A DNA stretch of 64,000 bases. Origin: Algoriphagus lutimaris (GTDB lineage: Bacteria > Bacteroidota > Bacteroidia > Cytophagales > Cyclobacteriaceae). The stretch is taken from contig NZ_JAFIDJ010000004.1 in NCBI RefSeq assembly GCF_017051705.1, positions 62,001 through 126,000 on the forward strand. The letters are read 5' to 3'. The stretch's first letter is position 1, and every line of letters starts with the position of its first letter. Below the pieces are notes generated by a model, which had not been told where the DNA came from, ran no database searches, and worked only from the letters and a program-made list of their open reading frames with translations. Shown here one piece after another: positions 1-9,492 of this stretch. The position numbers were made by a program, and so were the translations under genes.

Positions 1-825
1 CCCAATGCAGTTCCTTCTAACCCGGATCAAGCATTAGATTACATTCAGAGAACAGGCCATACAATCATTGCGGATGGAGTGCCGGAAGTGACAAAAAGAA
101 CCCGTGAGGCACTTAGAATGGGTGCTACCCAAATCAAAGTGATGGCTGGCGGTGGAGTATCTTCTTTGTACGACCCGCTGGATGTTACCCAATATACCAA
201 GGCTGAGGCCGAGGCTATGGTTGAGGTCGCCGCAAGTTGGAACACTTATGTCGCCATCCATGCCAATACCGATGATGCAATTCAAATGTGGGTAAGAGCT
301 GGCGCAAAATCCGTCGAACATGCTTTTCTGATCACCGAAGAAACCGCTAAACTCATGGCCGAGAAAGGTGCATGGTTTAGCATGCAGCCCATCATAAACG
401 ATGAAGATGCCATTCGATTTGAAGACCCGATAAGCACAGCAAAATTTGTTGAAGTAACTGATGGTCTGGACAATGCGATTGCTTTAGCCAAAAAATATAA
501 AGTGAAAACCGCATTCGGTACTGACATTCTCTTCGATGCCAAGTTGGGAGAAAAGCAAGGGAAATTACTCTCTAAACTGAAAAGATGGTACACTCCCTAC
601 GAAATCCTGAAAATGGCCACTTCCGACAATGCCGAATTGGTGAAACTCTGCGGCCCTCGCGACCCCTACCCACATCCTATTGGGGTTATCAAGGAAGGTG
701 CCTATGCAGATATGCTTTTAGTTAATGGAAATCCCCTAGAAAACATAGATCTGGTTGCCGATCCCGATAAAAACTTCGCCATCATCATGAAGGACGGGAA
801 GATTTATAAAAAAACTTTAAACTAA
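1..825 (+). CDS. Amidohydrolase (imidazolonepropionase/prolidase-like), 5' end cut by the window
   Basis: The reading frame is open from base 1, so the N-terminus, including the HxH metal motif expected early in this superfamily, lies outside the window. The visible part reads as the second half of an amidohydrolase TIM barrel. A KVMAGGGV strand is followed by VAIHANT and AGAKSVEHAF, which fit the two later metal-binding histidines, and by AFGTDI, which carries the catalytic aspartate. The C-terminus returns to the small beta domain (GAYADMLLVNGNPLENIDL, then a KDGKIYK end). Family members hydrolyse cyclic amides or dipeptides with proline; the substrate here cannot be read. An M81 peptidase follows 28 bases downstream on the same strand, so the two are probably co-transcribed. 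The superfamily is clear, the exact activity is not. Confidence 0.8.
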   Translation, partial: PNAVPSNPDQALDYIQRTGHTIIADGVPEVTKRTREALRMGATQIKVMAGGGVSSLYDPLDVTQYTKAEAEAMVEVAASWNTYVAIHANTDDAIQMWVRAGAKSVEHAFLITEETAKLMAEKGAWFSMQPIINDEDAIRFEDPISTAKFVEVTDGLDNAIALAKKYKVKTAFGTDILFDAKLGEKQGKLLSKLKRWYTPYEILKMATSDNAELVKLCGPRDPYPHPIGVIKEGAYADMLLVNGNPLENIDLVADPDKNFAIIMKDGKIYKKTLN

Positions 826-853
826 ATCATGTTTTTAATAGAAATCGAAAGAA

Positions 854-2518
854 ATGAAGAGAAGAAAATTCGTTTTTCTATCTACAGCCGCCAGTGCTGC
901 TATAGCATCAGCACCTCTAGTTTCCTTTACTTTGAAAGAGGAAAATAAATTGAAAAAAAATAAAAAATTAAGAGTTTCCTATGTTGGCTTTTTCCATGAA
1001 ACCAACACCTACCTCACCGAGGGCATGGGCGAAACCACGCTCGACAGAATGCGCACGTTCCGGGGCGATCAGATCAAAAATATGATGAAAGGAACTGCCA
1101 TTGGTGGGGCAGTGGATGTGTGCGAAGAAGAAGGCTGGGACTTGCTGCCGGGTATTATGTACTATATAGACTGGTGCTTTAGCACGGTGAGCGATCAGGC
1201 TTGGAAAGATGCAAAAAAGGAGATCATGGACACGTTGAAATCACAGATGCCGATGGACATCGTTTACCTTGGTGTTCACGGTGCCGGCATGGTGAATAGT
1301 ACGAATGATCTTGAAGGAGACTTGGCGGAGTCAGTTAGAAAATTAGTCGGAAAGAATACGATGATTGTCTGGAGTGGTGACCTACATGGCAAGATCACAG
1401 ATAAAATGAAGGATAACATGAATTTCTTCAGTGCCTGCAAAGAATATCCTCATATGGATATGAATGCCTGCGCACGTGATGCAATGTATCGTGGTGCAGC
1501 CATACTGGCAGGAGAATCGCGTCCTACGCCTGCCTATCGCAAAGTGCCCCTGATGATGGGCATGAGTAATACCGAAGAGGAGGGAACTTTTGCCAATCGA
1601 TTGAAAGAAAAGTGCATTGAAATAGAAAAGCGGCCCGGTGTTCTGAACTGCTCTGTTATGCATGGTTTCCCATATCAAGACAGCAATTTTTGTGGCGTGT
1701 ACCCAATGGTCACTACCGAAAAAAACCGCAAGCTGGCAGAAGAACTGGTGGACGAACTGGCGCAGTGGATATGGGATCACCGGAAGGAGTCCATCCTCCC
1801 ATTAGAAACTTTGGACAAAACGATGAGCACTGTGCTGGCCATGCTCGAAAAGGACGGCTACTATGTTCGTAAACTACCAACGAAAGGCGATATCATCGAC
1901 CATACCCCGATCGTGATCGGGGACGCCGCGGATAATCCGGGTGGGGGAGCTGGGGGTGGGGGAACCCACCTACTAAAGGCTCTTATGGAGACCAAAGGCT
2001 TGGGGAAAGTCGCTTTCATGTCCATACACGATCCGGAAACTGCAAAGGCAGCAGTCGCTGCCGGTGTCGGAGCGACAATCGATGTGAGCCTCGGTGGCAA
2101 ATTTGAGACATTGGCGGGCGAACCGATTAAGACCAAAGCCTATGTTAAATCCATTTCGGATGGGAATGAGACCGTTCGCGGGGGAACCGCTTTCAACGGC
2201 CCATTCCAGCTCGGCCCTACCGTCAGGCTGGTCATCGAAGCGGAGAATACGGTGGATGTCATCGTTATTTCCGGCTTATGCCAGACCTATGATGATACGC
2301 AGGGACGGCCACATGGTATTATCATTCAGGAATATGATGTGATAGGTGTCAAAAGCGGGATGCACTTTAGAGCATTCTATGAAAACTTCACCGATAAGTT
2401 ACTGCTTGCTGATGTCCCTGGAACCACTAGCCGTGATATTACGCTTTTCGAGCATACCCAGCTCAAGTATCCTATCTACCCCCTAGACGAAAACGCAACT
2501 TTTAGTATGGGAAATTAA
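854..2518 (+). CDS. M81 family metallopeptidase (MlrC-like)
   Basis: The 554-residue protein matches the M81/MlrC family, known for breaking linearised microcystin and other small peptides. Motifs seen are GFFHETNTY (residues 45-53, the usual N-terminal family signature), GVHGAGMV, SGDLHG and GDAADNPGGGAGGGG near residue 360, which corresponds to the zinc-site loop DxADNPGGG. The N-terminus (MKRRKFVFLSTAASAAIASA) looks like a Tat-type or Sec signal, so the enzyme probably acts outside the cytoplasm, which is not usual for MlrC itself. Base composition is GC-richer in places than in the genes downstream of 4500. It sits between an amidohydrolase and a beta-lactamase-like hydrolase on the same strand, suggesting a small unit for degrading peptide or amide compounds. 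Family call firm; substrate unknown. Confidence 0.82.
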   Translation: MKRRKFVFLSTAASAAIASAPLVSFTLKEENKLKKNKKLRVSYVGFFHETNTYLTEGMGETTLDRMRTFRGDQIKNMMKGTAIGGAVDVCEEEGWDLLPGIMYYIDWCFSTVSDQAWKDAKKEIMDTLKSQMPMDIVYLGVHGAGMVNSTNDLEGDLAESVRKLVGKNTMIVWSGDLHGKITDKMKDNMNFFSACKEYPHMDMNACARDAMYRGAAILAGESRPTPAYRKVPLMMGMSNTEEEGTFANRLKEKCIEIEKRPGVLNCSVMHGFPYQDSNFCGVYPMVTTEKNRKLAEELVDELAQWIWDHRKESILPLETLDKTMSTVLAMLEKDGYYVRKLPTKGDIIDHTPIVIGDAADNPGGGAGGGGTHLLKALMETKGLGKVAFMSIHDPETAKAAVAAGVGATIDVSLGGKFETLAGEPIKTKAYVKSISDGNETVRGGTAFNGPFQLGPTVRLVIEAENTVDVIVISGLCQTYDDTQGRPHGIIIQEYDVIGVKSGMHFRAFYENFTDKLLLADVPGTTSRDITLFEHTQLKYPIYPLDENATFSMGN

Positions 2519-2564
2519 TACAAATCGATTAAACGCAACGATTAATACTTAAAACAAAAGAAAA

Positions 2565-3551
2565 ATGAAACATATCAAAACCATATTTTCAATTTTAATA
2601 GTCTCGGCATTTGTTGCAGTTCAACCGGCATTTCCTCAAAAACAAAATGGTGAAGTTATTTCTCAGAAGATCGAGAAACTCACAGAGAAGTTAGCAGGTC
2701 GCATCGGAGTGGCCGCACAGGAAATTGGCTCTAAGGAGACAATCACCATAAACGGCGATGAACAGTTTGTGATGGCGAGTACCTACAAGGTTGCAATTGC
2801 TGCTGCCGTGCTGGATCGTGTGGACAGGGGGGAGCTGCGGCTCGACCAGATGGTCGATGTCACACTCGATATGATGATGATCGGGGACGCTGCGCTTAAT
2901 GGCAGATTCGTTCACCCTGGGCTCCAGTTGTCGATCGCGAACCTGATTGAAGTGATGATCACGGAGAGCGACAACACGGCGACCGACATCTCGATGGGGC
3001 TGGCCGGTGGCCCCGCGGCAGTGACCAAATATCTGCGCAGGATTGGGATCAGCGATTTCAGGGTCGATCGGTCGACAGGCGAGATCATCGGGGAGTTCTA
3101 TGGTTTGCCGGGACCGGCCACGCATAAACTTGCCACAGAGGTCTTCAAGGCCCGGCCGGAGCTCTTGAAGATCCAGGGTGACCGCAATCTGGACTTCGAG
3201 GCAGATCCACGTGACCAAGCAACGCCCCTTGCGATGCTGCAGCTCCTGCTTGCCATTGACGGTGGCAAAGCGACGAGCTCCGAGAGCCGCGACTTCCTGA
3301 TTAATGTCATGTCGCGCACGCGCACGGGCTCTGGCCGGCTCAAGGGGCTGCTGCCCAAGGGAACGCCCGTAGCGAACAAGACCGGAACCATAGGGGGAGT
3401 GGCCAACGACGTCGGCTATATCACACTACCCGATGGCAGACGTTTTGCGATTGTAGTATTCACTAAGAGTAGTACGACTTCCGAGGCAGATAGGGATAGA
3501 GCTATAGCCGAAGTTACCCGGACGTTATATGACTTTTATTATTTAAAGTAA
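2565..3551 (+). CDS. Class A beta-lactamase-like serine hydrolase
   Basis: A 328-residue exported protein (signal peptide about residues 1-24) with three of the four class A beta-lactamase elements: STYK at 72-75 (nucleophile and lysine), SDN at 135-137 and KTG at 272-274. The omega-loop element ExxLN is not clear. About 33 extra residues lie between SDN and a recognisable DPRDQATP (213-221), and no glutamate sits where E166 would be by spacing back from that motif. The coding sequence is GC-rich in its middle (40 of 60 bases at 3301-3360 by hand count) but AT-rich at its start (22 of 60 at 2581-2640), unlike its surroundings. Activity on beta-lactams is uncertain; it could be a true lactamase of a divergent branch or another serine hydrolase. 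Confidence 0.75.
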   Translation: MKHIKTIFSILIVSAFVAVQPAFPQKQNGEVISQKIEKLTEKLAGRIGVAAQEIGSKETITINGDEQFVMASTYKVAIAAAVLDRVDRGELRLDQMVDVTLDMMMIGDAALNGRFVHPGLQLSIANLIEVMITESDNTATDISMGLAGGPAAVTKYLRRIGISDFRVDRSTGEIIGEFYGLPGPATHKLATEVFKARPELLKIQGDRNLDFEADPRDQATPLAMLQLLLAIDGGKATSSESRDFLINVMSRTRTGSGRLKGLLPKGTPVANKTGTIGGVANDVGYITLPDGRRFAIVVFTKSSTTSEADRDRAIAEVTRTLYDFYYLK

Positions 3552-4522
3552 TTAAACGATCAACCTTCTTCATGCCTGAGATCTAATTGCAACGATGGTC
3601 AAAAGCGCCATTCGTTTCAACCAAGGTCTTAGGCATTTTTTATTAAGTTACTTTAATTAAAGGAATATAAAGAGACAAATCATGAATAAACCCTAATCAT
3701 CATTACCTCTTAAGGAGAAAAATAATAAAACGCTACACCTATAAGATATTATTAAAAAAAGAAACATTTATCCAAAGTCTTCTTAAGTATAAGAACCTAT
3801 ATAATAGAAGAATACAAAGATCCATCTGCTTATATAAAATATATTTAACTGCAATAAAATAGTTTTTGTAGAAATAAATGTCAACACAGCAATCGATTCA
3901 ATAAGAGACTTAATAAAAAAAAATTCACATTTTTTTCTTTGGAAATAAATAGAAAAAATATCTTCTCCTCTTTTTTACCATTGAATAGTTCAACCTTCCT
4001 TATCCAAGCCCGATTTATCGTTAAAACATTGAATAATAGGCCATCTTAACTTAATCTACAAACTAACAATACTTTTCCTGCGGTGTAGAATATATGCTTG
4101 AATTCCAAGAGGCGACTAACTACCCTTTTGATTTATTAAATCGAATTCAATTTGTGCCTAAGTATGAATTTTAATTAAAACGAGCTTTCACAAGTTATGA
4201 CCTGATTTTTATTTAAAATACGACTTTAATACCTATAAATGCGACTTTAGTATGAGTTTATTGGTTTTTTGATTTCATATATTCACTTATAAACCAGCTA
4301 ATTGTATTCTTACTATATATTAAAATCTTTAATAATAAGCCAAAAAAAAGAGATTCAGTAAATTTTGAGTAAACAAAATAGAGCCCACAACATGCTAAAC
4401 ATGGAGGCAAGTATGTCAAAATAGAAATAAACTCAAGAATGATTCATTTCAACCTTCTGCTGCAAAAATGCTTAACAGGGAATAAAAAGAAGTAAAATTC
4501 AATAAACAATAAGAGACAACGT
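3552..4522. other. AT-rich intergenic stretch of about 970 bases, no gene seen
   Basis: Apart from the weak hairpin at its start, I see no gene, RNA or repeat. The only ATG frames are very short (for example 26 codons from 4093). Composition is very AT-rich with many A and T runs. It separates the GC-rich hydrolase cluster from the ThrE-type exporter and must contain that exporter's promoter. Confidence 0.6.
3572..3636 (+). terminator. Possible terminator after the beta-lactamase-like gene
   Basis: The arms ATGCCTGAGATC and GGTCTTAGGCAT pair with mismatches across a loop of about 41 bases and are followed by TTTTT. The loop is long, so this is a weak call. Confidence 0.35.
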
Positions 4523-5770
4523 ATGACAGAAACAAGTTTCAACAATGGTTCGAAGGTTTCTTTTGACGATGCATGGCATTTCATCGTAAAGGTGGGCGTT
4601 GCCGCTCATAAATATGGCGCTACGTCAGGCAGATTAGAATCTTTGCTGACGAGCCTGTCAAAAAAAATGGGCTATCAGGGTGTATTCAAATCTACACCAG
4701 TAGAATTAACATTTGCAATGAAAAAATCTCAGGATTCTCCCCAGAGGATTGAAATTTTGTCTGTACCAGCTCCGGATATTGCATTGGATAAGTTGGCAAG
4801 ATTGGGTGACGTCCTAAAGGAGGTTACATCCGGTGATTTATCATTAGCAGATGCCAATAATCGAATGGCTGCTATTGATGAAGCTCCTTTGCCATGGGGA
4901 AAGTTTCCGACTTTGTTAGGATACATATTTACTGGAGTAGGCCTTGCTCCACTTTTGGGCGCTGGAATGATAGATACCATTGCCGCAGCACTATTTAGTG
5001 CTTTAGTTTATGGTGTGGTTTCATTTTCTGTACGTATAGGAGGAGCTTTGGCGGCATGGGTACCCCTTACTACGGCACTAATTGTTAGTTTTTTGGCTAC
5101 ACTTCTAAAGTTATGGATAACAGATCTAAATATCTTATTAGTGATTATATCCGGCGTTGCAATTATACTTCCTGGATATTCCATCAGTCTTGGTGCTGGG
5201 GAACTAGTAGCGCAAAAAGTATTGTCGGGGATTTCTAATCTCATGAGAGGGTTAATTGTTCTTTTCATGCAGATTGCAGGAGCAGTGTTAGGAGGTGCTT
5301 TTGCGAGTCTTTTTGTTTCTGTAAGAATGGCCGGAGAGCAAAGCCCTTTAAGTCAATTTTGGACATTATCACTATTTCCCCTTCTTCTTGTAGGATTGGC
5401 TTTAGCATTTCAAACCTCAAAAAGAGATTTCCCCTGGGTTATTTTAGTTTCTGCCTTGGCTTACCTGGGAGTAATGTTTGGAAGTTCACTTTTGGATGGG
5501 AATTTGGGGAATTTGTTAGGCACAATAGTCGCAGTGGTGCTAGCTAATCTATGGGCAAGAAAAACTAGTCGCCCCACCTCCATTGTATTGATTCCAGCCA
5601 TTGTGATGCTAGTAAGTGGTACTATTGGTTTTAGAGGTCTTGCCTCTATTGCGGTAGGAGATTTGGCGCTCGGTACGCAACAATTCTTTCAAATGTTCTT
5701 AGTGGCGATGACTGTGGTAGCTGGAATTATGATTGGCTATACGATAATACAACCAGAAGAAGGTCTATAG
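4523..5770 (+). CDS. Threonine/serine exporter family protein (ThrE-like)
   Basis: The 415-residue protein has the ThrE layout. A soluble N-terminal domain of about 120 residues begins with VAAHKYGATSGRLES, close to the family's conserved H-x-YGA-x-S-x-R-x-E, and ends before GKFPTLLGYIFTGVG. About ten hydrophobic helices follow, in two blocks: DUF1212-type, then the second ThrE domain from about residue 275 (FPLLLVGLALAFQ). Family members export threonine and serine or small peptides using the proton gradient. Both domains are in one chain here, whereas many bacteria split them. No partner is within 150 bases; an outer-membrane protein gene follows 174 bases downstream. Length is normal for the fused form. 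Confidence 0.85.
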   Translation: MTETSFNNGSKVSFDDAWHFIVKVGVAAHKYGATSGRLESLLTSLSKKMGYQGVFKSTPVELTFAMKKSQDSPQRIEILSVPAPDIALDKLARLGDVLKEVTSGDLSLADANNRMAAIDEAPLPWGKFPTLLGYIFTGVGLAPLLGAGMIDTIAAALFSALVYGVVSFSVRIGGALAAWVPLTTALIVSFLATLLKLWITDLNILLVIISGVAIILPGYSISLGAGELVAQKVLSGISNLMRGLIVLFMQIAGAVLGGAFASLFVSVRMAGEQSPLSQFWTLSLFPLLLVGLALAFQTSKRDFPWVILVSALAYLGVMFGSSLLDGNLGNLLGTIVAVVLANLWARKTSRPTSIVLIPAIVMLVSGTIGFRGLASIAVGDLALGTQQFFQMFLVAMTVVAGIMIGYTIIQPEEGL

Positions 5771-5944
5771 TGCAATGTCTAATTATTCAGAATGGTAAAC
5801 TTAATTTCAAATAGTTCAAAATATCACAGTCTAAACCCTTCTTTTATGACTATACAAATTGATCTTTTACCGCTCTCAAGTTTTTATTCTCGACTAATTA
5901 TAATTAAAAATTAATAAAATTCTTGATTCACAAAACATACAATT

Positions 5945-6847
5945 TTGAAACTTAACTATCCTAAAATAATTCTTGCAACCGTATTGTCATTGGCATCTTC
6001 ATTGACGTTTGCACAAGAGGAAACTGAGCAAAATTCGGCAGAAATCGCTAAAGAATTGGCGAATCCCAACACCGTCCTGGGCACCATGAACTTTAACTTT
6101 GATTATATGCATTATAATGGCACTTTGCCTAATGCGAGAAGCCAAAACAGCTTTTCGATGAGTTTTCAACCTAGCCTTCCCATTCCTTTAAACAAGACTA
6201 CTAATCTTTTTGTAAGACCAAATATTCCTGTTTATTTTTCACAGCCTGTTTATGGGCCGAATGGTTTCGAAAATGCAGGGGCCAACCTAGGAAATATTAG
6301 TGCTGATGTAGCGGTAGGAAAAACATTTCCATCTAAAACTATAGTTGTACTTGGTGGATTTGCCAGTTTCAGAACGGCAACAGACGACGCCTTAAAATCT
6401 CCCTATACTTTAATTGGTCCTGAATTAGCCGTGGGGCAGATTTTTAATTGGGGTGTTCTTGGAGCCATGGTAAATCACTCATGGAATGTAAATAAAATTG
6501 ACCCAGCTTCTAATGACCGCTTTTCTAGTTTAGGTGACGATATATGGATAGTTTCGGAAGGGGGAGAATCTGCTAGTATTACTGCCGGTCAATATTTTTA
6601 TGTAGTGACTTTACCAAACGCATGGCAAATCGCGGGGTCTCCAACCTGGTCTTATAATCACAAAGCCTCAAAAGGAAATAAATTAACATTTCCTATCGGG
6701 ACTGGTATAAATAAAGTAACACATATTGGCAAATTACCTCTAAAATTGAGTATGCAATATTGGTATTATGCTGCGACTCCTGAAGCTTTTGGTCCTCAAC
6801 ACCAATTACGTTTTATTATATCTCCTGTAGTACCTTTACCATGGTAA
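5945..6847 (+). CDS. Outer-membrane beta-barrel protein of unknown function
   Basis: The start is a TTG directly before KLNYPKIILATVLSLASSLTFA, a clear signal peptide cleaved near residue 23; there is no ATG in a suitable place. The mature part of about 275 residues alternates polar and hydrophobic residues, with aromatic-rich strands (FNFDYMHYN, LSMQYWYYA, LRFIISPVV), as in outer-membrane barrels often labelled simply 'transporter' or transporter-like. No ligand motif is visible. It is the first of three outer-membrane protein genes in a row (gaps of 49 and 39 bases), which suggests an operon for exchange across the outer membrane. Confidence 0.65.
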   Translation: MKLNYPKIILATVLSLASSLTFAQEETEQNSAEIAKELANPNTVLGTMNFNFDYMHYNGTLPNARSQNSFSMSFQPSLPIPLNKTTNLFVRPNIPVYFSQPVYGPNGFENAGANLGNISADVAVGKTFPSKTIVVLGGFASFRTATDDALKSPYTLIGPELAVGQIFNWGVLGAMVNHSWNVNKIDPASNDRFSSLGDDIWIVSEGGESASITAGQYFYVVTLPNAWQIAGSPTWSYNHKASKGNKLTFPIGTGINKVTHIGKLPLKLSMQYWYYAATPEAFGPQHQLRFIISPVVPLPW

Positions 6848-6896
6848 TAGCTGTGATAAAAATCCGATAGATTTATACTCGATTATTAATAACCCT

Positions 6897-8174
6897 ATGA
6901 AACAAACTCTATTATTCACTTTAATTGCCTTGCTATTGACCCCAATTGCTTTGAAGGCTCAAGATTGGCATGCAGGCGACACGTTGAAAACAACAGTGCC
7001 TGAGGCAGACCGAATCAGTGATTTTCGGGAAAATATGATTGACTGGACTGGTCAAGATCTCATTGATGCCAATTTCCCAAAATCTTGGCCTCTTTTCGGA
7101 AGCAAGGCAAGAATGGCAATAGGCGGCTATGTGAAACTAGATTATATCCAAGATTTTAGTGGAGGCTATGACCGATACCAATACGAAATTCAAAATGTAC
7201 CTGTCTCTGGTGATGGAAGAGTCCCGCAGAGTGGTTATATGAACCTTCATGCTAGGGAATCAAGATTTAATTTTGACATTAGAAGCATTACAGAGAGCGG
7301 TATGCCTTTACGGATTTTTATAGAATTAGACTTTTATAATATCACTGACCCTGAATTTAATCAAACACCGAGATTACGTCATATTTATGGTGTGATTGGC
7401 AGACTGCTTATTGGTAGGACATGGGGAACACATTCCGATCTTTTTGCTGTTCCTTCTACTATTGATTTTGCAGCTGGTGATGCTTTGACAGGAACACGTA
7501 GAGCTCAAATTCGATTTGAAGACAAAATAAGTGAGAAAATCAATTATGCATTTGCCTTGGAAATGCTTGAATACCCTGGAATTGATGGGAATAATTTTCC
7601 AGGAAAAGCAAGTCTCAGTCTTCCGTTAGCTGTCGGCAGATTAACAAAATTGACTTCCAAAAAAGGGCGTCTATTTTTTGGCCTTTCTGCATTCCAGTTG
7701 AGATATGATCGTCAGTCTACCGGTCCTAATACTTCTACTTTGGGTTGGGGAGCAAGCTTTAGCGGTCGAGAATATTTTTCCAGCAAACGACACTATTTCC
7801 GCTGGATGGCCTCATATGGAAATGGTTGGGGTAGTAATATTGTAGCAACACTTGGTTCTACTGCTTCAGCAGTTCTAAATCCTCAAGGAGAAATAGAAGC
7901 GATGCCGGCATGGAACCTTGGTACAGGAGTCGCTCTTAATTTATCGCCTGTTTTAGTTTCAAATTTCAATACCAATTGGTTTGGCCTGAATCCATCCGAA
8001 TACCGATCTGAAGAAAAAATAAAACTCGGTGGATCTGGGCATCTAAATTTGATCTGGTCACCATTAAAATCATTAAACACGGGTGGGGAATTCATGATGC
8101 TCTATCGAGAAAATGGAGACGGTTCATCTGGCGTTGGAACTCGTTTACAGTTTATGGCCAAGTACATATTCTAA
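6897..8174 (+). CDS. DcaP-like outer-membrane porin
   Basis: A 425-residue exported protein (signal peptide to about residue 21, ALKAQ). The mature N-terminus has the DcaP hallmark order: a helical lead-in, then FPKSWPLFGSKARMAIGGYVKLDYI near residues 60-85, followed by alternating beta strands to a C-terminal LQFMAKYIF ending in an aromatic residue. DcaP-family proteins form trimeric outer-membrane channels for small, often negatively charged molecules. Neighbours on both sides are barrels, so the trio probably handles one class of small solute. The substrate cannot be read from sequence. Confidence 0.75.
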   Translation: MKQTLLFTLIALLLTPIALKAQDWHAGDTLKTTVPEADRISDFRENMIDWTGQDLIDANFPKSWPLFGSKARMAIGGYVKLDYIQDFSGGYDRYQYEIQNVPVSGDGRVPQSGYMNLHARESRFNFDIRSITESGMPLRIFIELDFYNITDPEFNQTPRLRHIYGVIGRLLIGRTWGTHSDLFAVPSTIDFAAGDALTGTRRAQIRFEDKISEKINYAFALEMLEYPGIDGNNFPGKASLSLPLAVGRLTKLTSKKGRLFFGLSAFQLRYDRQSTGPNTSTLGWGASFSGREYFSSKRHYFRWMASYGNGWGSNIVATLGSTASAVLNPQGEIEAMPAWNLGTGVALNLSPVLVSNFNTNWFGLNPSEYRSEEKIKLGGSGHLNLIWSPLKSLNTGGEFMMLYRENGDGSSGVGTRLQFMAKYIF

Positions 8175-8213
8175 ACGAAAAAATCCATTTTATTCTACAT
8201 ACTTACCCAATCG

Positions 8214-9377
8214 ATGTTTTTCTTACGATCTTCCTATTTGTGTCTATTCCTTTGTTTAATGATGATAACGGGCTATTCAAATGCCCAATCAGATAGTACC
8301 AAAACAAAGAAGAAACTTAGTTTTAAAGACCCAGAAGATGGAGCTCTGGACTTGAGTCAGTTTCTTTTGGAAGCAAATGGGGTATTACCGGTAATTATCC
8401 CAATTACCGAACCCGCAGTTGGATATGGTGGTGGCGCCGCGATATTGTACTTTCATAAACGGAAAAAACAGTATTCAACCTATGTTCCCCCAAATGTCTC
8501 TGGTGTAATGGGGCTATATACTCAAAATAAAACATGGGGAGCAGGAGCATTTCATAGTCATATTTTTGGAGAAAATAGAGTGAGAACAATAACCGCTTTA
8601 TTTAAACCAGATGTCCGGATCAAATATTATGGAAATGGAAGTGAATTTCTCTCAAAAAACCCGATTGGAATCAATTTGGACTCATGGGTTATCTTTCAAA
8701 AGGCCGAGTTAAGACTAGGTAAATCAAAGTTTTATGCAGGAGCATCCTATACTTATTTTAAAACAGATGTTTCTTTTGATACCATTCCCGGCAGACCTAT
8801 TTTGAATGAAATAATTAAAAGACTGAATATAAATTCGACGGTAAGTTCGATAAAGCCGCACTTGACCTATGACAGTCGAAACAATGCTTTTACCCCTACA
8901 AAAGGAATAAAAGGTGAAGTAGCGGCAAATTTTAGCGCAGAATGGCTAGGATCCTCTGATAGCTTCAGTACAATGCACACCAACTTTTACGGATATCTTC
9001 CTATTTCTTCTCGCTTTAATTCTGCCTGGAGATTTGAGGGAAGCTATCTCCTAGGGGATGCGCCCTTTTATGCCTATCCTTTTTTGGATCTGCGAGGCAT
9101 ACCAGCCATGAGATACCAAGGGGATAATGTCATGCTAACAGAAACAGAGTGGACCTACAATGTCTACAAAAGGTGGTCTCTCATAGGATTTGTTGGAGGA
9201 GGTAAAGCTTTTTCTGAGTTCAGCGATTTTGCTGAGTCAGATTGGGCTTATACTTTTGGAACTGGTTTCAGATACAAGATAGCTCGACTTCTAGGGGTAA
9301 ATATGGGAGCTGATTTTGCCTGGGGTAATGGAGAAGATTTTGCTTTTTACATAGTGTTTGGAAGTGCTTGGTTTTAA
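8214..9377 (+). CDS. BamA/TamA (Omp85) family barrel protein without POTRA domains
   Basis: The 387-residue protein has a signal peptide (about 1-24, SNAQ) and then the pattern of a short Omp85 'surface antigen' barrel. It has PITEPAVGYGGGAAILYF near the start of the barrel, ending strands rich in glycine and aromatics, LTYDSRNNAFTPTKGIKGEV (typical 'D-x-R-x-P-x-G' strand) and a C-terminal FYIVFGSAWF. There is no room for POTRA repeats, so it is not the essential BamA but one of the small paralogues common in Bacteroidota. It ends the outer-membrane trio and is followed by a good terminator. Confidence 0.75.
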   Translation: MFFLRSSYLCLFLCLMMITGYSNAQSDSTKTKKKLSFKDPEDGALDLSQFLLEANGVLPVIIPITEPAVGYGGGAAILYFHKRKKQYSTYVPPNVSGVMGLYTQNKTWGAGAFHSHIFGENRVRTITALFKPDVRIKYYGNGSEFLSKNPIGINLDSWVIFQKAELRLGKSKFYAGASYTYFKTDVSFDTIPGRPILNEIIKRLNINSTVSSIKPHLTYDSRNNAFTPTKGIKGEVAANFSAEWLGSSDSFSTMHTNFYGYLPISSRFNSAWRFEGSYLLGDAPFYAYPFLDLRGIPAMRYQGDNVMLTETEWTYNVYKRWSLIGFVGGGKAFSEFSDFAESDWAYTFGTGFRYKIARLLGVNMGADFAWGNGEDFAFYIVFGSAWF

Positions 9378-9385
9378 TGAGATAG

Positions 9386-9417
9386 AAAAGGAATAGATTT
9401 TTTAGGCTATTCCTTTT
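9386..9417 (+). terminator. Intrinsic terminator ending the outer-membrane protein trio
   Basis: A perfect 11-bp stem, AAAAGGAATAG with CTATTCCTTTT, closes a 10-base loop a few bases after the stop codon of the Omp85-like gene. Confidence 0.7.
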
Positions 9418-9492
9418 CGCAATTCTTGGAAACTAAATCAGAGTTATTGTCAGCTTGATAAATTTATGCTCTCGCACTTTTCGAAAGAATAG

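Noticed and set aside
2691-3406. Two long minus-strand frames opposite the beta-lactamase-like gene
   Set aside because: They are side effects of the GC-rich third positions of the real gene. They have no motif, and the plus-strand frame carries all active-site elements.
4093-4173. 26-codon frame in the AT-rich stretch
   Set aside because: It is too short, has no motif and lies in very AT-rich non-coding DNA.
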